The notes under the pieces were generated by a model. The model was not told the origin of the DNA, made no database searches, and worked only from the letters and a program-made list of their open reading frames with translations. Below are positions 1 through 5,843 of a DNA stretch of 13,856 nt, one piece after another (the stretch's first letter is position 1; the number at the start of each line of letters is the position of its first letter). Made by a program: the position numbers and the translations under genes. Source of the DNA: Bacteroidales bacterium (GTDB lineage: Bacteria > Bacteroidota > Bacteroidia > Bacteroidales > UBA932); the NCBI GenBank assembly GCA_024401915.1, contig JAKSKA010000016.1, forward strand, positions 1-13,856, written 5' to 3'.

Positions 1-1563
1 GCCTGCGCACACGTGAGCAGAGCGGAGTGCGTCCTCGAGCGTCCCGATTTCATCGACAAGACCGATGCCGAGAGCTGCAGCGCCGGTCCAGACACGGCCC
101 TGGCCGATAGCGTCAACAGCGCTCTGCTCCATTCCGCGTCCCTGTGCGACGGTAGCGGTGAAGCGCTCGTAGATCTCTTCGATCGAACGCTGCATATATG
201 CCTGCTCCGCGCCGTCGAGCGGCCTCATAGTGCCGAACATATCGCTGTGCTTGTTGGACTTGACTGAAACCACGCCGACGTGGGCCACATCCTTCGCCGT
301 CTTGCTGAAATCGGGGACAAGCCCGAAGACGCCGATGGAACCCGTAAGCGTAAGCGCGTCCGTGAATATCTTGTCGGCATTGTTGCTTATCCAGTAGCCG
401 CCGGAAGCAGCATATCCGCCATAGGAGGCGATGAGAGGCTTGACCTCCTTGAGAAGGTCGAGTTCCACCTTTATCTTGTCGGAGGCGACGACGCTGCCGC
501 CGGGAGAGTTCACCCTGAGCACTACGGCCTTCACCGTAGAGTCGGCGCGCACCTTCTCGATTGTGGCCGCAAAGCGGTCTCCGGCCACCTCCTGGAAGTC
601 GCTGCCGTCGATTATCTCGCCGTCGGCGTAGATCACCGCAATCTTCTGCTTGACCGTCGAAGGAACGGCGCACACTGCGACGTAATCGGCGAAAGGAATC
701 ATACGCACCTGGGAGTCTCTCTCGTCCTGGGCAAGGCTCGCGAGCTTGTGCGCCAGCTGCGTCCGGGTGAGGAGCTCGTCAGCGAAACCGAGCCGTACGA
801 AGTCCTCAGGGAGGCAGAGTTCGAGATTGTCAATCGCGGCGTTGACAGCCTCGGGAGTGAGTCCGCGGCCTTCAGCGATCTGCGCGCAGATGGTCTCCCA
901 GATGGAATCCACCATCGCCCTGTTCTGTTCCATATTCTCGGCACTGGGCGAATTCCGGATGTACATTTCACCCGCGCTCTTGTATTTGCCGTGGCGGATG
1001 AGCTGCATATTCACGCCGAACTTGTCGAGCAGGTCCTTGAAGAAGAGCATACGTGCGCTGATGCCGTTCACGTTGATCATAGAACCGGGATATGCGCCCA
1101 TATAGACCTTGTCCGCAACCGTGGACATATAATATGAGAGCGTCGTAGGCGATTCGATATATGAGATGACAGCCTTTCCGCTCTTGCGGAAATTCGACAG
1201 TGCCGTGCGCAGTTCACTGAACGAAGCGAGGTATCCGATGGCGCCCTCCGCCTTGAGGTAGATATATTTGACGGCAGGGTCCTCAGCCGCAGTGTTGATT
1301 GCGCGAACGGCGTCCCAAAGGCCCACAGGCACGATTTCCATCGCCTGGAAGTTGCCCGAGCCAAGCATCTCGAACGGATTGGCCTCGGTCGCCTGCTCCA
1401 TCAGGCTGATGGTGGAGAGGTCTATCGTGAGCACGCCGGACTTGGGGATGGAGGGCTGGGGCTTTCCGAGCGAGCCGCATATTGCCAGCGTGATCACGAT
1501 GCTGAGTATGCTGGCGATGAAGATGCCGACGACGACGGCAAGTGTAGTTTTCCAGAATTTCAT
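1..1563 (-). CDS. sppA: Signal peptide peptidase SppA, 67 kDa type (C-terminus cut by window edge)
   Basis: A membrane-bound serine protease that degrades signal peptides left after protein export. The reading frame is open for 521 codons from the ATG at 1563 to the left edge, so the end is missing. Residues 1-34 form one hydrophobic N-terminal anchor ([20 protein letters not shown]). The protein has the duplicated long-form architecture. The N-terminal repeat carries the general-base lysine in GKYKSAGE (K195). The C-terminal repeat carries RVNSPGGS and the nucleophile in YAASGGYW (S387). The Lys-Ser spacing of 192 is close to that known for E. coli SppA (K209/S409). It lies 65 bases downstream of an esterase gene on the same strand, with a probable promoter in the gap. 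Family identification is firm. Confidence 0.95.
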   Translation of the reverse strand, partial: MKFWKTTLAVVVGIFIASILSIVITLAICGSLGKPQPSIPKSGVLTIDLSTISLMEQATEANPFEMLGSGNFQAMEIVPVGLWDAVRAINTAAEDPAVKYIYLKAEGAIGYLASFSELRTALSNFRKSGKAVISYIESPTTLSYYMSTVADKVYMGAYPGSMINVNGISARMLFFKDLLDKFGVNMQLIRHGKYKSAGEMYIRNSPSAENMEQNRAMVDSIWETICAQIAEGRGLTPEAVNAAIDNLELCLPEDFVRLGFADELLTRTQLAHKLASLAQDERDSQVRMIPFADYVAVCAVPSTVKQKIAVIYADGEIIDGSDFQEVAGDRFAATIEKVRADSTVKAVVLRVNSPGGSVVASDKIKVELDLLKEVKPLIASYGGYAASGGYWISNNADKIFTDALTLTGSIGVFGLVPDFSKTAKDVAHVGVVSVKSNKHSDMFGTMRPLDGAEQAYMQRSIEEIYERFTATVAQGRGMEQSAVDAIGQGRVWTGAAALGIGLVDEIGTLEDALRSAHVCAG

Positions 1564-1579
1564 AAGATCTGATTTTTCA

Positions 1580-1587
1580 CAAAAGTA
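1580..1587 (-). promoter_or_regulatory. Probable -7 promoter element for sppA
   Basis: On the minus strand this reads TACTTTTG, a full match to the Bacteroidota -7 consensus TAnnTTTG, 16 bases before the sppA ATG. I see no TTG at the usual 19-21 base distance upstream, so the promoter may be weak or sppA may be partly read through from the esterase gene. Confidence 0.5.
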
Positions 1588-1628
1588 ATCATTTTCTTCC
1601 TTATTCTATGCACGCAGCGCGTCAAAGC

Positions 1629-2516
1629 CTACTTCCCCGCTCCGAGCGCGCCTCCTTCGAGCACCTGGTTGAACCAGTCCAGCTGGTAGCGTACTGTCCA
1701 TACCCAGCAGGGCCATTTGTGGGCGCCCGGGCTCACCATCAGGACATAACGCAGCCCGAGAGCCTTGCAGCGGTCGGCGAATTCATAGGCAGTGGGCACG
1801 AAGTGCTTGTCGGAGCTGCCGCAGCAGACGAGCAGCAGTTTCTTCGATGCATCCGCCCCGCACACTTCAGATACGCGTTCCAGACGCGTGACGGCGGAAT
1901 TATGCAGCAGCAGGGAGTCATCGCGGCTGCCGCTGGTGCCGAGGATGGGGCCGCAGTCCTTGAAGGCAGATCCGGAATGCGTGAGGTTGAGCACTCCGCT
2001 CATCGAACCTGCTCCACGGAAGCGGTCGGGATGGTCCAGGAAGATGTTCATCGCTCCGTGTCCGCCTATCGAGAGCCCGGTGATGAAGGTCTTTTCCGGA
2101 TTGAAGTGGAAACGCGCGTCCAACTGCGGCCAGAGTTCCTTCCAGAAGAATGAACGCCACTGCATCGCGTCCGCCGCCACTCCGTCGAAATACCAGCTGC
2201 GCCTGAAACCGTCAGGGCAGATGATACGGAAGCCCGTCTCGTCGGCGAGGGCCTGCACGTCCATATGCTTGTTCCAGTCGCGCCAGCAGCCGGAACGGCC
2301 GTGGAGCAGGAACAGGGTCGGGATATCCCCTTTCGCTCGTTTGGGGCTGAATATCGCCACCGTATCGTCAGCGTGAAGCAGGTCAGAGCGCATCACGATC
2401 GTTTCACTTCCCTTGCGGGACTTGCTTATGGTAAACGTTTCGCTCGCTGCCGCGCCCGAGGAGAAGGCAGTCAGCAGGGCCGAGAAAAGAATGATGTATT
2501 TGGAAAGTGTTCTCAT
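1629..2516 (-). CDS. Exported esterase of the alpha/beta-hydrolase fold (esterase D / tributyrin esterase type)
   Basis: A 295-residue predicted serine ester hydrolase acting outside the cytoplasm. The first 24 or so residues form a Sec signal peptide (MRTLSKYIILFSALLTAFSS, then GAAA before the likely cut). The fold markers are all present: LFLLHGRSG strand-turn near residue 70, the nucleophile elbow GLSIGGHGA with S149, a candidate acid D236 in CCGSSDKHF, and a candidate histidine H266 in SPGAHKWPCW. The segment FWKELWPQLDARF followed by HPDRFRGAGSMSG is typical of the PF00756 esterase group, which includes S-formylglutathione hydrolase-like, tributyrin and siderophore esterases. The substrate cannot be told from sequence. 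It has its own promoter, back to back with that of tRNA-fMet, and is followed by sppA on the same strand. The start is set by the signal peptide and promoter spacing. Confidence 0.88.
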   Translation of the reverse strand: MRTLSKYIILFSALLTAFSSGAAASETFTISKSRKGSETIVMRSDLLHADDTVAIFSPKRAKGDIPTLFLLHGRSGCWRDWNKHMDVQALADETGFRIICPDGFRRSWYFDGVAADAMQWRSFFWKELWPQLDARFHFNPEKTFITGLSIGGHGAMNIFLDHPDRFRGAGSMSGVLNLTHSGSAFKDCGPILGTSGSRDDSLLLHNSAVTRLERVSEVCGADASKKLLLVCCGSSDKHFVPTAYEFADRCKALGLRYVLMVSPGAHKWPCWVWTVRYQLDWFNQVLEGGALGAGK

Positions 2517-2523
2517 AATTCGG

Positions 2524-2554
2524 TAAAATTAGTCATTTCCTCCCTCAGTTCAAA
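2524..2554 (-). promoter_or_regulatory. Promoter of the esterase gene
   Basis: The minus strand has TTTG (2554-2551), a 19-base spacer, then TAATTTTA (2531-2524). This fits the Bacteroidota -33/-7 pattern with one mismatch at the last -7 base. It ends seven bases before the esterase start codon at 2516, so the leader would be very short or nearly absent. Confidence 0.55.
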
Positions 2555-2562
2555 GAATGATT

Positions 2563-2592
2563 TTGTTTTCTTGAAAAAAGTCCTTACCTTTG
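2563..2592 (+). promoter_or_regulatory. Promoter of tRNA-fMet
   Basis: TTG at 2563-2565, a 19-base spacer, and TACCTTTG at 2585-2592. This is an exact fit to the Bacteroidota vegetative promoter (TTG, 19-21 bases, TAnnTTTG), placed 12 bases before the tRNA. It diverges from the esterase promoter, the two -33 elements being only 8 bases apart. Confidence 0.85.
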
Positions 2593-2604
2593 CACTTACA
2601 ACAT

Positions 2605-2677
2605 CGCGGGATAGAGCAGTTGGCAGCTCGTCGGGCTCATAACCCGGAGGTCGGTGGTTCGAGTCCGCCTCCCGCTA
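2605..2677 (+). tRNA. Initiator tRNA-fMet (anticodon CAT)
   Basis: A 73-base cloverleaf without an encoded CCA. The acceptor stem is G2-A7 with T66-C71. The D stem is GAGC/GCTC. The anticodon loop CTCATAA has CAT at 2638-2640. The T stem is GGTGG/CCGCC with loop TTCGAGT. Three marks identify it as initiator and not elongator: position 1 is not paired with 72 (C1 against T72), three consecutive G:C pairs close the anticodon stem (29-31 with 39-41), and pair 11:24 is A:T. The initiator of E. coli has C1 against A72; here the mismatch is C-T, which serves the same purpose. It carries formyl-methionine to start translation. Confidence 0.96.
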
Positions 2678-2717
2678 CTAAAAAAGAGAAAGTCGCTGAC
2701 TTTCTCTTTTTTAGTAG
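2675..2717 (+). terminator. Intrinsic terminator of tRNA-fMet, 20-bp perfect stem
   Basis: The arms 2675-2694 and 2698-2717 are perfect reverse complements with a 3-base GCT loop. The stem holds an A6 run on the left and a T6 run on the right, so it could stop transcription in both directions. The left arm begins inside the last three bases of the tRNA, so folding of the terminator and of the mature acceptor end compete. Confidence 0.85.
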
Positions 2718-3100
2718 CTATGCTTTTCAACCCCAGTCGCTTCGCGACAGCCCCTGTCAGGGGCATGCGGCCTACACTGCGTTCCGCTCTCCGCAGGTCG
2801 CGTTGATGAGCGCCTGTCGCTGTCCCCTGATTCGCTAGCGTGTTGAGGATGGGCGTCTATTGAAGGGTGGTGTGGGCGGGACTTGTTTCCGAAGAGTCTC
2901 AGAAAAACGAGTCCAGTCTCCTTTTGCTTTTCAGAGAGAATCAGGCGGAAACGCTCTGATTTCATTAGTTTTTTGCCAAAATCAGAGAGAATCGGCCTCA
3001 AACGCTCTGAAAAACATCTCTTGCTGTAAACACTCTCGCTGCTTCTGCCCCTCTGTGGCGAATGCCAAGTCAGCTACTCTGGGGCGTTGAAAATAATTAT
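2718..3100. other. Intergenic stretch without a convincing gene
   Basis: No open frame here has recognisable motifs, a suitable start or Bacteroidota-type signals. The left part (2731-2840) is rich in small palindromes: GTCGC-TTC-GCGAC at 2736-2748, CCCCTG-T-CAGGGG at 2751-2763 and CGCTAGCG at 2833-2840. The middle holds two copies of a 29-base repeat (2931-2959 and 2982-3010). The remainder before the GNAT promoter at 3101 shows nothing I can name. A weak minus-strand frame (2711-3001) spans the repeats and reads the similar words RPILSD and RLILSE, but it looks like repeat translation and not a protein. Confidence 0.6.
2931..3010. repeat. Two direct copies of a 29-base unit with inverted ends
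   Basis: Copies lie at 2931-2959 and 2982-3010, separated by 22 AT-rich bases, a period of 51. They match at 25 of 29 positions, all differences falling in the middle (unit positions 13, 15, 17 and 18). Each copy begins TCAGAG and ends CTCTGA, a 6-base inverted pair, so each could form a small hairpin or bind a dimeric protein. Two copies are too few to call a CRISPR array. Confidence 0.7.
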
Positions 3101-3131
3101 TTTGTCGCATCGGAAAAACGAATTAACTTTG
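3101..3131 (+). promoter_or_regulatory. Promoter of the GNAT-deformylase gene pair
   Basis: TTTG at 3101-3104, a 19-base spacer (3105-3123) and TAACTTTG at 3124-3131 match the Bacteroidota -33/-7 consensus exactly. Transcription would begin near 3137, leaving a leader of about 14 bases before the ATG at 3151 and no Shine-Dalgarno sequence. Confidence 0.8.
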
Positions 3132-3150
3132 AGTTTCAAATGCCATTCGT

Positions 3151-3642
3151 ATGATTATCCGGAAAGCTGAATATGATGATTTGCCGCGCATCATGGAGGT
3201 CTGCGAGCAGGCCAGGGGCATAATGCGCCTTGACGGGAACCTGAATCAGTGGACCGGCGGATACCCTTCGGAAGAGACCATACGTAATGACATTCGCAAC
3301 GATGTCGCCTATGTCGTTGATGAAAGCGGCGTGGTAACAGGTTATTTTGCTTTCATTCCGGGCATCGAGAAAACATATCTGAGGATTGATGGCGGTCAGT
3401 GGGTCGACGACACTCTCCCCTACGCCACGATCCATCGTCTGGCCAGCACACCGGATAGCCACAATGTGGCGGCGAACTGCTTCGAATGGTGCTGGAATCA
3501 AGTTCATAACCTCCGTATCGATACGCATCGCGACAACCGCATCATGCAGCACTGTATCAAGAAATTCGGATTCCACTACTGTGGTATCATATATCTCGGG
3601 AATGGCGACGAACGTCTCGCCTATCAAATAATTGAAAAATGA
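3151..3642 (+). CDS. GNAT-family N-acetyltransferase
   Basis: A 163-residue GCN5-related acetyltransferase, expected to transfer acetyl from acetyl-CoA to an amine of unknown identity in the cytoplasm. Family marks include the opening MIIRKAEYDDLPRIMEV, the segment NQWTGGYPSEETI near residue 30, YATIHRLAS leading into the CoA-binding turn, and the C-terminal RIDTHRDNRIMQ followed by KFGFHYCGIIYLGNGDERLAYQ. This tail is typical of a subgroup common in gut Firmicutes and Bacteroidota. The pyrophosphate-binding loop, normally R/Q-x-x-G-x-G/A, reads SHNVAA here and lacks the glycines, so CoA binding may be altered. Its stop codon overlaps the start of the deformylase gene by four bases (ATGA), so the two are co-translated. 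The start is supported by promoter distance. Confidence 0.85.
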   Translation: MIIRKAEYDDLPRIMEVCEQARGIMRLDGNLNQWTGGYPSEETIRNDIRNDVAYVVDESGVVTGYFAFIPGIEKTYLRIDGGQWVDDTLPYATIHRLASTPDSHNVAANCFEWCWNQVHNLRIDTHRDNRIMQHCIKKFGFHYCGIIYLGNGDERLAYQIIEK

Positions 3643-4181
3643 AAAAGTTTTTGTTCTTCACATTACTGCTGATCCTTGCTTCGTGCGCAAATGGGATTCC
3701 GAAGCCTGCCGAAGGCGTCCTCGTCGTGGATAATGAAGCTGATTCCCTGGTGCTCAGGAAAAAATGCGGCGAGATTCCGCTGAGGGCGATAGGTTCCCGT
3801 TCATACGTCAGGCTCGTTGAGGATATGCTGACGAAAGTCCAGTCTCCGGAGTACGACGGCGTCGGCATCGCAGGACCACAGGTTGGAGTAAGCCTGCGCA
3901 TCGTCGCTGTCCAGCGCTTCGACCGGGAAGGGGAACCGTTCGAAGTGTACCCCAACATCCATATCACCGCGATGCGGGGAGAGAAGGAGATCGGTCCTGA
4001 AGGCTGCCTGTCCGTACCCGGCCGGAGAGGAGACGTTTCCAGATGGAGGGATATCGACATCCGCTACACATCTCCCGCAACGCTCAGGGATACGGTCGAA
4101 AGCGTCAGCGGATTCACGGCGGTCATCTTCCAGCACGAATGCGACCATCTGGACGGTATCCTGTATACCGACAGGATTTAG
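3639..4181 (+). CDS. def: Peptide deformylase homologue with lipoprotein signal
   Basis: A 180-residue member of the peptide deformylase family, metal hydrolases that remove formyl from N-terminal formyl-methionine. All three motifs are present in order: GVGIAGPQVG (74-83; usual form GxGLAAPQ), EGCLSVPG (121-128) with metal ligand C123, and QHECDH (165-170) with ligands H166 and H170 and catalytic E167. What is odd is the start: KKFLFFTLLLILASC is a lipoprotein signal with lipobox LASC and C16, which would place the enzyme outside the cytoplasmic membrane although its known substrates are cytoplasmic. The next methionine (M63) would remove the first strands, so a shorter start is not attractive. 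It overlaps the GNAT gene by four bases. It may be a specialised second deformylase; the housekeeping copy may lie elsewhere. Confidence 0.9.
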   Translation: MKKFLFFTLLLILASCANGIPKPAEGVLVVDNEADSLVLRKKCGEIPLRAIGSRSYVRLVEDMLTKVQSPEYDGVGIAGPQVGVSLRIVAVQRFDREGEPFEVYPNIHITAMRGEKEIGPEGCLSVPGRRGDVSRWRDIDIRYTSPATLRDTVESVSGFTAVIFQHECDHLDGILYTDRI

Positions 4182-4200
4182 TCATTACCATTCCTTAGAC

Positions 4201-4230
4201 GCCGGGCTGGAGTTTCTGCTCCCCGGGTTT
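4201..4230. terminator. Possible shared terminator between convergent genes
   Basis: A GC-rich hairpin lies between the converging deformylase and SprT-like genes: GGAG (4209-4212) pairs with CTCC (4219-4222), and CCGG (4202-4205) with CCGG (4223-4226), leaving a 3-base bulge and a 6-base loop. Only three T follow on the plus strand, so it is a modest candidate. Confidence 0.4.
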
Positions 4231-4233
4231 GAG

Positions 4234-4917
4234 CTACTCCACCGGTTCAAGGACGCGGCCGTCGCATTTCAGGGGGACTGAGTCCTTGAGATGCTCGGAG
4301 AGTTCTTCTTTTGTGATCTTGTATATCTTGGGCGTTTTGGCGCGGGGAAAACGGTTGAAGAACGGGTCCAGGCTGCTGTACCACTCCATTTTGATTATGT
4401 TGAAGTGACGGGGAAGGCGCCTGTACAATTCGAAAATCTTCGTGGTCGCGCATACGGTTATTCCCATATTCCCGTCAGGGAAGGTGGTGACGCAGAGATA
4501 ATGCATCCTGATCTTCGCGCCGCCTTTCATCAGGTTCTGTTCAGGCTTGCTGTGGTGACGGATGCTGATGTGTCTGCCGTACTCCCGGTTGATGGTCTCC
4601 ATTATGCGGCGGAAAGTCTCTCCGTGGACGGATGAATCGCGAAGGTTGCGGTAGGCGATGTAATAATGGATCATCTCGTGGATGACCACGTCCTCCAGTT
4701 CCTCCTGCGGGAGGTCGAAGCCCGTGCTAATCTTCATCCGGAAGTCATAATGGGCCGATATGATGCCGAAAAAGTCGCGTCTGGACTTGTATTCCATCTT
4801 CCCGAGAAAGCTTCCGGCCCTGGTGAGCACTACCGGCACGGCGGGCAGGGCCCCTTCGAAGCACAGGACATTGAAGCGGTCGAATGTCTTCTGTATGAAG
4901 GGCACGGTCGCTATCAT
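4234..4917 (-). CDS. SprT-like zinc metalloprotease
   Basis: A 227-residue protein of the SprT/Spartan-like family. The metallopeptidase core is at residues 75-105: VVIHEMIHYYIAYR gives HExxH with H80, E81 and H84, and VHGETFRRIM supplies the third ligand H98, in the spacing usual for SprT domains. Eukaryotic Spartan uses this fold to cut proteins crosslinked to DNA. Bacterial SprT-like proteins are poorly characterised. The C-terminal 90 residues contain two well-separated cysteines (C142, C156) but no CxxC pairs, so the zinc ribbon seen in classical SprT is missing or degenerate. The start ATG overlaps the stop of the upstream alkD-like gene by four bases, indicating coupled translation and a shared DNA-repair role. 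Its own RNA ends towards the convergent deformylase gene. Confidence 0.82.
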   Translation of the reverse strand: MIATVPFIQKTFDRFNVLCFEGALPAVPVVLTRAGSFLGKMEYKSRRDFFGIISAHYDFRMKISTGFDLPQEELEDVVIHEMIHYYIAYRNLRDSSVHGETFRRIMETINREYGRHISIRHHSKPEQNLMKGGAKIRMHYLCVTTFPDGNMGITVCATTKIFELYRRLPRHFNIIKMEWYSSLDPFFNRFPRAKTPKIYKITKEELSEHLKDSVPLKCDGRVLEPVE

Positions 4918-5636
4918 CGTGCAAGGAATGATTTGCGTTCCTCCTCAGGGAACTTCTCGATGGCGTACCGCAGCATCGTCCTCGGCATCCTCCGAACATT
5001 GGCGTCCAGCCAGCCACGAAGCCTTTCTTCATCACGCTTGCCCGCATCTCTCAGCAGCCAGCCTACGGCCTTCTGGAGCAGGTCGTGGATAGGCTGCGGC
5101 TTTTCAAGGAAGATTTCCGCAATGGCATAGGTGTCATCGAGCTCCCCGGCCCGTATGAACTGCATCGTGGAAACCATCCCGATACGCTGCTCCCAGATGG
5201 TCTTTCCCTTTCCGGCAAGGTCATACAGCAGTTTCCTGTCCTTGTCGAGCAGCCATCTCCCCAGGATCTCATAGCAGCTCAGGTCCACCAGGTCCCAATT
5301 GTTGATATGTTCCGTATGGGCGAGATAGAAATCGACACAATGCTTCTGAAGTGCCTTGTCCTTCTTTGCGTGGGTGAATATCTGCACCAATGTGAGAAGC
5401 GCGGCCAGCCTGACCTCGTGATATTCGCTTCGGATACACTCTTCAAGGTCCTCGAAGGTAGTCTCCCGCCAACACTCCTTTACAAAGGATCTAGTGAGCG
5501 GCACCTTGATGCCGAGGAAACGGTCACCTTCCCCGTACTCTCCTGGTGCCGTCTTGAAAAAGCGGGAAAGGCCCGCAACCTGGGACGGGTCAGCGAGGGA
5601 GATCATTCCCGAAAGGAGTCGGTTGTCGTTACGCAT
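4914..5636 (-). CDS. alkD: DNA alkylation repair enzyme, AlkD-like HEAT-repeat glycosylase
   Basis: A 240-residue predicted DNA glycosylase that removes cationic alkylated purines (3-methyl- and 7-methyl-type adducts) in the AlkD manner, without flipping the base out. The key AlkD positions can be matched: INNWDLVDLS contains W114 and the catalytic acid D118, WEQRIGMVST contains R151, and VGWLLRDAGK contains W193. These correspond to W109, D113, R148 and W187 of Bacillus cereus AlkD. Helical HEAT-like repeats fill the remainder. The frame stays open upstream to 5741, inside the tRNA-Leu gene; I chose ATG 5636 (MRNDNRLLSG) because a -7-like element lies just upstream and longer starts would begin in or near the tRNA terminator. 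It overlaps the SprT-like gene by four bases. Confidence 0.88.
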   Translation of the reverse strand: MRNDNRLLSGMISLADPSQVAGLSRFFKTAPGEYGEGDRFLGIKVPLTRSFVKECWRETTFEDLEECIRSEYHEVRLAALLTLVQIFTHAKKDKALQKHCVDFYLAHTEHINNWDLVDLSCYEILGRWLLDKDRKLLYDLAGKGKTIWEQRIGMVSTMQFIRAGELDDTYAIAEIFLEKPQPIHDLLQKAVGWLLRDAGKRDEERLRGWLDANVRRMPRTMLRYAIEKFPEEERKSFLAR

Positions 5637-5660
5637 ATTGGTTCGATTCTGCAGATAATG

Positions 5661-5668
5661 CAAATATC
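5661..5668 (-). promoter_or_regulatory. Possible -7 element for alkD-sprT
   Basis: The minus strand reads GATATTTG, seven of eight to TAnnTTTG, 24 bases before the chosen alkD start. No clear -33 TTG at 19-21 bases. It sits just after the tRNA-Leu terminator, where a new transcript would be expected to start. Confidence 0.4.
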
Positions 5669-5673
5669 CCATT

Positions 5674-5704
5674 AAAAAAGAAGTTGACCGACGGTCAACT
5701 TCTT
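5674..5704 (-). terminator. Intrinsic terminator of tRNA-Leu
   Basis: On the minus strand a perfect 12-base stem (AAGAAGTTGACC, loop GTC, GGTCAACTTCTT; plus positions 5704-5678) runs directly into a T tract at 5679-5674. It begins three bases after the tRNA discriminator base. Confidence 0.9.
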
Positions 5705-5707
5705 CAG

Positions 5708-5790
5708 TGCGGATGGTGAGAGTCGAACTCACACAGGCCAAAGCCCACTACCCCCTCAAAGTAGCGTGTCTACCATTTCACCACATCCGC
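5708..5790 (-). tRNA. tRNA-Leu (anticodon GAG)
   Basis: An 83-base tRNA on the minus strand without encoded CCA. The acceptor stem GCGGATG pairs with CATCCGC. The anticodon stem CTACT/GGTAG closes the loop TTGAGGG with GAG at 5757-5755. The T arm is GTGAG-TTCGACT-CTCAC. A long variable arm (around GGCTTTGGCC) marks it as a class II tRNA, as expected for leucine. It reads CTC and CTT codons. Confidence 0.95.
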
Positions 5791-5805
5791 ATTACTTTGG
5801 GACTG

Positions 5806-5834
5806 CAAAGATAGAAAAATATTTTCAATTCCAA
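5806..5834 (-). promoter_or_regulatory. Promoter of tRNA-Leu
   Basis: The minus strand has TTG (5834-5832, within a T-run), 18 bases, then TATCTTTG (5813-5806), a full match to the Bacteroidota -7 element. It lies 15 bases before the tRNA and just downstream of the queH stop codon. I see no hairpin terminator between queH and this promoter. Confidence 0.7.
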
Positions 5835-5843
5835 AAAATATAT

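Noticed and set aside
280..1137. 285-codon plus-strand open frame opposite sppA
   Set aside because: The opposite strand encodes SppA with both catalytic residues; the plus frame has no motif support.
2590..2838. Small plus-strand gene
   Set aside because: It runs through the tRNA-fMet and its terminator, so it is a chance frame.
2711..3001. 96-codon minus-strand gene in the intergenic stretch
   Set aside because: Its apparent internal repetition comes from the 29-base DNA repeats, it runs into the tRNA terminator, and no family is recognisable.
2931..3010. CRISPR array
   Set aside because: Only two imperfect 29-base units with a 22-base AT-rich spacer, differences in the middle of the unit, and no cas genes nearby.
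2605..3150. Integrated mobile element at tRNA-fMet
   Set aside because: No integrase, no repeat of the tRNA 3' end and no mobility gene is seen on either side within the window.
5637..5741. N-terminal extension of the AlkD-like protein
   Set aside because: The extra 35 codons lie over the tRNA-Leu 3' end and its terminator; the conserved protein begins at the ATG at 5636.
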